Assembly: GCA_007449985.2 (NCBI GenBank)
Contig: VIIQ02000831.1
Span: 186,001 to 250,000, forward strand
Origin: Desmodesmus armatus
Lineage: Eukaryota > Chlorophyta > Chlorophyceae > Sphaeropleales > Scenedesmaceae
DNA: 64,000 bases
Reading direction: 5' to 3'
The notes under the pieces were generated by a model. That model worked only from the letters and a program-made list of their open reading frames with translations. It did not search any database and was not told the DNA's origin. How positions within the stretch are numbered: position 1 is the first letter of the stretch; each line of letters opens with the position of its first letter. Below are positions 56,790-64,000 of the stretch, one piece after another. The position numbers and the translations under genes are program-made.

Positions 56790-59700
56790 ATGGCCACGCC
56801 ATCAGCCTCCGAGCTGCCTAAGCTGTACCATGGGGTACAGAAGGTCTCCTTCGGCTACAAGATGCTGGCCACGATGGGTTGGCAGGAGGGACAGGGCCTG
56901 GTAAGACACAGAGCTGCACACCAGCCAGCTAGCTGACAGGGAGGGGACTTTTATACCACAAGGAGGGTGCTGTTTGTGGGGCTCGTCCGAAAAGCTTTTA
57001 AATCAGCACAAGCGCCTGGCTGTCTGTGCAGGGTGCCAACAACCAAGGCATCAAGGAGCACATCAAGGTCAAGAAGAAGCAGGATGCATTCGGTGTCGGC
57101 GCGGTGAGCTCATGCTGGCAGGAAGCTGTTACAGCAGTCACTTTTGGTTAGCATATGTTCTTTTAGCAGCTGGAGCCATACAGTAATTGTACAGACAATG
57201 GGGAAGCAACCAGTGACCCAGGCCACCAAGCGGTCTGCAGTGACCGTGGGCTGGGAGCGAACTCGCAACAGACTAACCTTGAGCATCAGGTTACAGCAGT
57301 CGCTGCAACAGTCACACTGCCTGCCTCATTTAGTGATCCCCCCCTTAGACAAGGCTCTTACCATCAGTCTAATCACACCGAAAGTAGACAAACAAATCCG
57401 TGCGGCATATGTTTGTGTGCAGAAAGCCCTGATACATTTGTATATGGGTGCTGCCAAGGCCGCTGCTTGTTGTGTGTCAGTGCCTCATGTGGACAATAGT
57501 GCTGATGACGGTGCACCTCTTCCAAAAGCACTGACCTTACTGTCGCTGCTGATGCTGTGATGATGCTATGCAGGCTGAGCAGGCCCACAAGTTGCGTGAC
57601 TGGACCACCGGTATGGTGGGCTATGACGCAATCCTATCGGGACTCAAGGAGATCACCCGTGACACTGCTGCCGGCGGCAGCAGCAGTGACGCCGACGACG
57701 GCAGCAGCAGCGGTCACTCCTCAGGCTACGACAGCGACAGTGACACCTCGAGTGACGCCGCTGCTGCTGCGCGCAAAGCTGCTGCCAAAAAGAAGCAGAA
57801 AAAGAAGCAGGAAAAAAGGGACACCAGCAAGCAACAGCAGGAAGGAAAGGGTAAGGACAGCACCAGCAAGAAGAAGAAGCGCAAGCAGCAGCAGGAAGAG
57901 GAGGAGGCAGCAGCAGCAGCAGCAGCAGCGAAGCGTAGGAAGCGCAGCAAGAAAGCTGCAAGCAGCAGCAGCAGCAGCGGCTCAGACGACTCCTCCAGCA
58001 GCAGTAGTGACTCCGACTCTGACAGTGAGCCAGCAGCAGCAGCGGCCGCTGCTGCAGGCGGCAGCGGCATCGCTGCTCTCAGCAATGTGTCACGCGTGAA
58101 GGCTGCAACGCATGTGGGCCGCTACCAAAAGCGCGAGCGCGCCAAAACTGTCAGGAACTACTCTGCTTCTGACCTGGCGGCTATCCTAGGCCTCCCTAGC
58201 AGTGCCCCGGTGGTGGAGGGCGGCGAGGGAGCAGACGCCTGGGCGGCAGCAGCAGCGGCGGCGGCTGGCCCTGGCAGCAATGGCAGCAGTGGCAGCAGTG
58301 ACGGCGGCAGCAGCAGCGGTAGTGACAGCGACAGCGATAGTGACAGCAAGGAGGCAAGTGAGCAGCGGTTGCGGCCGGGTACCCCCCCGGTTCAGACACC
58401 CCTCCTAGCAGGTCTCTGCTTGGTGCAGATGCCGGTGGTGCTGGTGGTGGTGAGGATGGTGATGGGGTACAGGCAGCAGCAGCAGCTGGGGGTGGCAAGC
58501 CGTCCTGGTGGAGCAGCATGTTTGTGAAGTCTGGTGGCAGTGGCAGCAGCATTGGTATGCAGCAGGTCCGGCCTAAGGCCATCAATGCACATGGCTTCTT
58601 GGAGGATGACCAGACCAACCTGTACATGCAGGTGGGGGGGGGGGTGTTTGGGGGACGGGGGGGGGGGGAGAGGGGTATATAGAGGGCCATATTTGCAAGG
58701 GGTAGTGGGGGTGCAAGTGGTTGTTGGAGTGTGGGGGGGGGGGGGGTGAGAAGGAGTTGGGAAGGTGGTGTTGGGGTTGTGCAGGGGTCAGCAGGCCAAC
58801 CTGTACATGCAGGTGGGTGGGTGTGTGTGTGTGGGGGGGGGGGGGGGCTGGTGTGTGTGTCAGCAGAGGGAGTGCATGTACAATCCATGCATGCTCACCA
58901 AGATATGGCCTACTGGGACAGTCAAACCAGGCAAAACTACTGAGGATTGCATCCGTGACGGTTGAAGCAGAAGAGCAGGTTGCGGGGAGGGGGGTAAGGC
59001 TTTTATGTGCAAGCGGTAGGGGGGGTGCAAGGGGTAGTGGGGGTGTGAGGGGGGGGGGGAGAGGGAGTTGGGACGGTGGTCTTGGGGTTGTGGAGGGGTC
59101 AGCAGGCCAACTTGTGCATGCAGTTGGGTGGGTTGTGGGTGTCAGCAAAGGGACCCATGCATGCTTACAGGGATCCGTCCTACGTGGGTGTGGGTGTGGG
59201 GGGGGGGGGGGGGGGCTTCATGTGCTAGGGGTAGTGGGGGTGCGCAAGGGGTAGTAGGGGGTGTGCGGGGGGGGGGGGGGGGGGGGGAGGGCAACTTATG
59301 CATGGAGGTGGGTCGGTGTGTTGACGAATGGCCTGCACGCGAGTGCTGCAGAGGCAATCGCACTAGGCGCATGATTCCCACTAGGCGCACAATGATAGGC
59401 CCACTGGGACAGCCACGTGTGTGTCGACAGAGGGAGTACTTGGATACATGCAAGCTCACTAAGACTGTCCTACTAGATGTGTGTGCGTGTGGTGGTGGGG
59501 GGTTGGGGGAGGGGGGGGGGGCATGGTACTGCCACCACGGGCAAGGTCTGCTTGCATTTCCGTTTGCCTGCTTGCCTTCTGGCTTTAACTGACTGCTTGC
59601 CTGCCTGCCACTGTCTTGCCACTGCCTGTCCCTTCCCCACTCCCACAGGCTCATGCTACTGCCACAACCGGCAAGCAGGGTTTGGGTCGCTCCTCTATGC

Positions 59701-60010
59701 CCAAGAAGGTTGCTGGGGCGCGCTGGCAGGGCAAGAAAACAAAGCTGGGCAGCGATGACGAGGACGACGAGCAGCAGCAGCAGCAGCAGCTGCAGCAACA
59801 GCAGCACGAGGCTGCAGTGGACAGTATTGCTGCAGCGGCAGCAGCATCTGGCCGGGAGCAGTATGTGAAGAACGGTATCCTGATTGTGCTGCCACTCAAA
59901 AAGCAGCAGCAGCAGCAGCAGCAGCAGGGTACACAGGTGCAAGCTGGGAAGCAGGGGAAGAAAGACAAGAAGTTGTCGAAGAAACAGCAGAAAGCGCAGG
60001 ACAGCTCAGC

Positions 60011-60042
<32 letters not shown>

Positions 60043-60145
60043 CAGTGAGTAACAAGAAGCGTAAGCAGCAGGAGCCGCAAGCAGCAGCAGCAGCAGCAGC
60101 AGCAGAACAGCCAAGCAGCAAGAATGCCAAGAAGGCCGCCGCCGC

Positions 60146-60179
<34 letters not shown>

Positions 60180-60449
60180 ACAGCTGCTGGTGGTACTGGT
60201 GGAACAGCTGAAGCAGGTGCGCAGAAGTCGGTCAAATGGGCAAAGCTAGCGGCGAAGATCTTGGAGGGTGCTCCCAAGCGGCGCATGCGCATCCAGAAGC
60301 TGCATAAGCAGGTTGTGGCTGCTGCTGGGTATGATGTGTCGGCGCCCGGGGTTGATAGCGAGGCGCTGTATCAGCAGATGCTGAAGCGGTTGCGCAAGGC
60401 TGAGGGGCTGCAGGTGTGTGAGAAGTATGTAGGCCTGGCAAAGGCTTGA
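56790..60449 (+). CDS. Nucleolar G-patch protein (PINX1/GPATCH4-like)
   Basis: Probably a nucleolar RNA-binding G-patch protein that activates a DEAH-box helicase in ribosome biogenesis. Exons 56790-56900, 57032-57103, 57574-58357, 58429-58631 and 59649-60449 fit in phase (656 residues). The G-patch spans residues about 16-60 (FGYKMLATMGWQEGQGLG, NNQGIKEHIKVKKKQDAFGV), followed by W..GMVGYDAIL. Next come Ser/Asp-rich acidic and Lys-rich tracts, the conserved-looking block KPSWWSSMFVKSGG...KAINAHGFLEDD, then GKQGLGRSSMPKKVAGARW. The C-terminal KLAAKILEGAPKRRMRIQKL resembles, from memory, the end of LYAR-type nucleolar proteins. An in-frame ATG at 56727 is an alternative start. Intron 3 is only 71 bp. 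Intron 4 holds duplicated exon-end copies. Confidence 0.8.
58601..59525 (+). repeat. Exon-end copies and G-runs in intron 4
   Basis: The exon end GACCA..CCAACCTGTACATGCAG with donor (58631/58632) is copied at about 58785-58812 (donor intact) and at 59095-59123 (changed to CAG|TTGGG). Between them lie G-runs and pieces of the tandem-repeat family of 24741-26206, including GTGTCGACAGAGGGAGTACT at about 59421. Confidence 0.85.
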
Positions 60450-60750
60450 GGTGGTGTTGGGTGTGAGGATTTGATGGTGATTTGAGGGTTGAAATTGACA
60501 GGAGGAGTGATTGGTGGGGTGTTGAGGGAAGTGTAGTGGTGTGTGAGAGGCTGGTGATGGTACTGTTGTGAGGTCTGGCTGTTGCAAACGCTGTGAAGTT
60601 GTGCACGTCATGTGATGTGTTGAGGGCATGGGCATGTGCCCCTTGCACACAGTCGTTGGAGCTGACCTGGAGAAACCGACAACAGAACTGCAGGAAGGCA
60701 GTAGAGGCAGTGCAGATACGCATTTTCTGAATTGGTTGCAGATTGGAACG

Positions 60751-60755
60751 TGTAA
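60751..60755 (+). terminator. Probable TGTAA polyadenylation signal
   Basis: TGTAA about 300 bp behind the G-patch gene stop and just before the next gene. Confidence 0.45.
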
Positions 60756-61025
60756 GCCTACGTGGTGCGGCATATTTAAGAGTCTACTGCTCATTGGATC
60801 GCCAGCCTGGCATGACAATGACATGAAATGAGTAAGCAGATGCATGACAATGGCAAACGGGGAGCAACTTAGGTGGTATGCAGACTAATACCTCGATGTT
60901 TCGAGCCCACCTAGGCAGTGTACAAGGGTGCTGAATTGTTCAGTAGTGGTGGTGCTGGGCATCTGCTGTGTGTGGGGACCCACAGGCATGCCCAGTTTGG
61001 ATGCAGCAGCGCTCATTGGATAGAG

Positions 61026-63476
61026 ATGAATAGACAAGAACGCCTCGTGTTCACGCTGCAACGCCAGCTCGTTCCACCAGAGACAGTTGGACATCAGTTT
61101 GGCATCCAAACATGGGGCCAACCAGCAGCGGGCGCCTATGGGGCTCCACCTCTTGCCAAAACAGTTCCTATGGACAACACTTTAGTTTACCTCGGCGAGG
61201 TGAGCCTTTGTAGCTCTCATGTATGATGGGTTGGTTACTGCTGCAGACCATTCCCCAGCCTTTCATTGCTCCTGCTATGTGTCTCTGGCTGCAGACGTGC
61301 GTCTTTGATATCACACTCAGCAACCAAGGGGCCCCAGTGTCAGCCTTGACCCTTAAGGTTGAGTGCTCAGTCGAGGGTGGCAGCACAGCAGTCCTGCATG
61401 ACAACTCCCAGAGCCCGCTGCAGCAGCTGCCATTCAATGCTCAGGAGCAGCTGCGGGTCCAGACAGACATCAAAGAGCAGGGGCTGATTACTGTCGTGGC
61501 ATCTGCAGTGTTCACAGGTGGGTGGCTGAGAAAAATCTCTCATTCCCCATTCGCCAGGCTGGCAAGGCAAGAGGTCTCCCACTGTAGAGACCCTTTGATG
61601 AGGCTCCTACACTACAAGGCTCTAGTGCAAGGCATGTGCACGCAGCATGGACATGCACTGTAGTGTGTACTGCGCATTCTGCAGCATCACAGACAGCTCC
61701 CAGATAGCAGGCCTGTCTTGTTTCAGGGCCACACAGGCTGACAATGGCACAATCCATCTGCACCACTTGCCACAAGTATCGTGCCTTAGCTCCCATGTCT
61801 GTCTGTCCTTTTGCTGTTGCATCCCTGCCTTAACTTCCTCAACGTCACTCTGGTTGCCTCAACAAACAGGTCGCCCTTGCTGCTGACACTGTTATCTTCC
61901 TGCTGCTGCTGCTGCTGCTGCTGTTGCTGCTGCCGCTGCTGCTGTTGCTGCTGCCGCTGCTGCTGCCGCTGCTGCTGCCGCTGCAGACCAGTCTGGTGAG
62001 CGCAAGTACCATGTGCAGTTCTTCAAATTCAGCTCCGCCAGCCCAGTCTCTGTGCGCACACGGGTCAGGCACCTACCGCATGCCATAACCGCCAGCAGCA
62101 GCAGCAGCTCCGGCTGCGGTGTCGGCAAGACGCGCTGCTTTCTGGAGGTCAACGTGCAGAACAGCACACAGCTGTTGATGCACCTGCATGCTGTGCGGCT
62201 GTTGGCAGCTCCTGGAGTCATGGCATTACAGGTAGCAGCATTAGCCAACCCTCAGCAGCAGCAGCAGCAGCAGTATGGAGTGGTGCAGCAGCAGCAGCAG
62301 CTGCCAGCGAACAGCCACCACCAGCAGCACGACCAACAGCAGCCGAGCAGCAGCAAGGGGCCCAGCCACCCACAGCTGGCACCTGCTGGAGCCTCCAGCC
62401 CTAACAGCAGCGACACTGAGATGCTGCAGGATATCGATTCATTTACAGCTAGTAGTTCGGTTGCCGCTGCGCCCTCTGTGCAGCAGAAGCAACAGCAGCG
62501 GAGCTTCGATCAGTCTCACCAGCAGCAGCAGCAGCAGCAGTACTTGCAGCCGCAGGGGCAGAGCGCATTCGCTCCCTTTCCAGGCCCCGAGCAGCAGCAG
62601 CAGCAGGTTGTGCCGCTGCCTGCCAGCTGCAGCCAGAATTGTCTCTGGCAGATAGACCACCAGCTAGCAGGCACTGCTGCCGGCAGCAATCCATCGAACA
62701 GCAGTACTGCTGCCGGCGGCCCGCCGCCGCCTCCAACAGCAGCTGGTACCTCCGGAGGCCTGCACAGCACTGGCAGCAACGGCAGCGGACCCAACAGCAG
62801 CGGCCCCATCAGCAGCAGCAGCAGCAGCAGCTCCACCCTGGGGCGGCTAGAGCTGCATTGGAGCACTAGTGACGGCAGGACAGGGCGGTTGCTGACTCAG
62901 CCTCTGACAGGGCCAGTGCCTGCCAGTGGGAAGGAAGTGCTCATGCAGCTACACAGGGTCTTGCCAGGCCCTCCTGCGGCACATGCAGATGCCGTATCTG
63001 CTGCTGTGGCTGTATTCAGCCTGCAGGGGCCGCAGCAGCTGGCTGCGAGCGTAGCTGTGAACCAGCCGTTCACGGCGACTTACACACTGACGGCAGGGCC
63101 GCATGATATGGGCCCCCTGCTGGTGTTGTACACTACAATGGCGGCACCTGCAGCAACCGCCAGCAGCAGCAGCACGGGTGGCGGTGGCCTCGCCAGCACT
63201 GGCAGCTTGGCCACTGACAGCAGCAGCATACAGGCCCGGCGGTTGGGTGCGGGGGGTGCTGTTGGTGCTAGTGACAGCAGCTGTCCAGATGTGGTGGTGC
63301 AGGGCAGCAGGAGCCGGCGGGTGCCGGGGCTGGCAGCAGGGCAGTCTGTGGATGTGCCGTTTGAGCTATTGCCGCTGCGATGTGGCTGGCTGCGGTTGCC
63401 AACGTTTGTGGTTGCGTCAGAGGCGGACGGGCGCCTGTTAGATGGTGTGCATGATGTGCATGTGTTGGTGGTGTAA
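61026..63476 (+). CDS. TRAPPC13: TRAPPC13 homologue, TRAPP tethering complex subunit
   Basis: Subunit of the transport-protein-particle complex (Golgi/autophagy vesicle tethering and Rab activation). Exons 61026-61199, 61295-61517 and 61987-63476 fit in phase (628 residues). Family features: YLGE-TCVFDITLSNQG early (matching the usual LGETF...N), IKEQGLITVVASAVFT, then YHVQFFKFSSASPVSVRTRV and FLEVNVQNSTQLLMHLHAVR. These are followed by LGRLELHWSTSDGRTGRL and a C-terminal beta-rich block ending CGWLRLPTFVVASEADG. Long Gln/Ser/Gly inserts (about residues 215-415) separate the two halves and make the protein longer than animal relatives as remembered. No start upstream of 61026 was needed, but a 5' exon cannot be excluded. 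Confidence 0.88.
61896..61986. repeat. CTG/CCG-type microsatellite at an intron end
   Basis: Interrupted CTGCTG...CCGCTG repeat of about 85 bp running into the acceptor CTGCAG of the last TRAPPC13 exon. It takes the place of a normal polypyrimidine tract. Confidence 0.9.
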
Positions 63477-64000
63477 CTGTGCAGGCCTTGTCGCTGGCTG
63501 GGCGGCAGTTGGTCGATTGTTTTGTGCAAGGCACTGTGAAAGGCATTGAACTCTCTCAAAGGGCATCGCAAGAGGTGCCGTCAGCACAAGGTCAATCATG
63601 ATTGAGCTGTCATAAGCAGTATCGCAGTTTGAGACAAATAGACGCTGATGCTGCAAGGATACTGTGGGCCAAGGTGTCTGATGGCCCAAACTTAGCAAAT
63701 TGCTTGACCGTTCCGGTATCCCAGTGATACCAAAAGCTATATTACAGTCATCAAAGCATCGGTAAGCAGCCACATCAGGTAACCAATCTACAAAGCTGGG
63801 TACTACCATTTGAAATGACCCACTGAAAGACGCCCACGGCAGAGAGTGTGCTTGCATAAGCTGGGGGCTACTTGGAGGCATGTATCATCACTCACATACA
63901 GTACAGGAGCATTGCATGGCACCGAAACAGCCCGCCACGAATAAGCCCCCAGGTATCACCACCGGTACACTGACCAGAACTGGTCGTGATGGTTGGACCC
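63477..64000. other. TRAPPC13 3' flank
   Basis: No gene seen. The stop codon itself lies in a TGTAA motif (63473-63477), probably by chance. Confidence 0.5.

Overview
The window is nuclear DNA of a eukaryote, most likely a chlorophyte green alga of the Chlorophyceae. The evidence is intron-rich genes with GT..AG introns of 70 bp to several kb, GC-rich codon use, CAG-rich coding repeats and homopolymer G/C tracts, TGTAA motifs behind some genes, and a nucleus-encoded chloroplast sulfate permease subunit with a transit-like N-terminus. No bacterial operon, CRISPR array, rRNA or convincing tRNA was seen.

Layout. (1) 6-5642 (+): 3' part of a ZNF598/Hel2-type collided-ribosome ubiquitin ligase. 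(2) 6806-14876 (+): complete 16-exon Golgi glycoprotein GLG1 homologue with 12 Cys-rich repeats. (3) 15622-17936 (+): unrecognised secreted Cys-rich protein. (4) 20139-30810 (-): unrecognised amphipathic-helix protein whose introns hold degenerate copies of its own exon ends; its largest intron carries a four-unit tandem repeat, a long foldback and a pair of transposon-like insertions. (5) 32.3-46.0 kb: a duplicated block. Each half holds an F-box/LRR gene (+) and WTAP exons (-). The left half has only the last three WTAP exons; an inverted F-box pseudogene broken by a (CA)n tract sits at the junction. (6) 44411-49285 (-): complete WTAP/FIP37 homologue (m6A writer subunit), head-to-head with (7) 49746-51886 (+): chloroplast sulfate permease subunit SULP1. 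(8) about 54186-56680 (-): a poorly resolved multi-exon gene, head-to-head with (9) 56790-60449 (+): a nucleolar G-patch protein of the PINX1/GPATCH4 type. (10) 61026-63476 (+): TRAPPC13 homologue.

The genes do not form a pathway; they are housekeeping functions (ribosome rescue, Golgi and vesicle traffic, RNA methylation, ribosome biogenesis, sulfate uptake). The most unusual signal is structural. In at least three unrelated genes, introns contain tandem, decayed copies of the neighbouring exon end together with its splice site. Intron starts are often G-rich and intron ends C-rich on the coding strand. This looks like intron growth by repeated duplication of splice junctions. One such duplication (2660-2929) is still open in frame and could add 90 residues to the ZNF598 homologue.

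Exon boundaries were derived by hand from splice consensus plus reading-frame continuity; the coding totals of the recognised genes close in frame. Family assignments rest on remembered family patterns, not on a database search.
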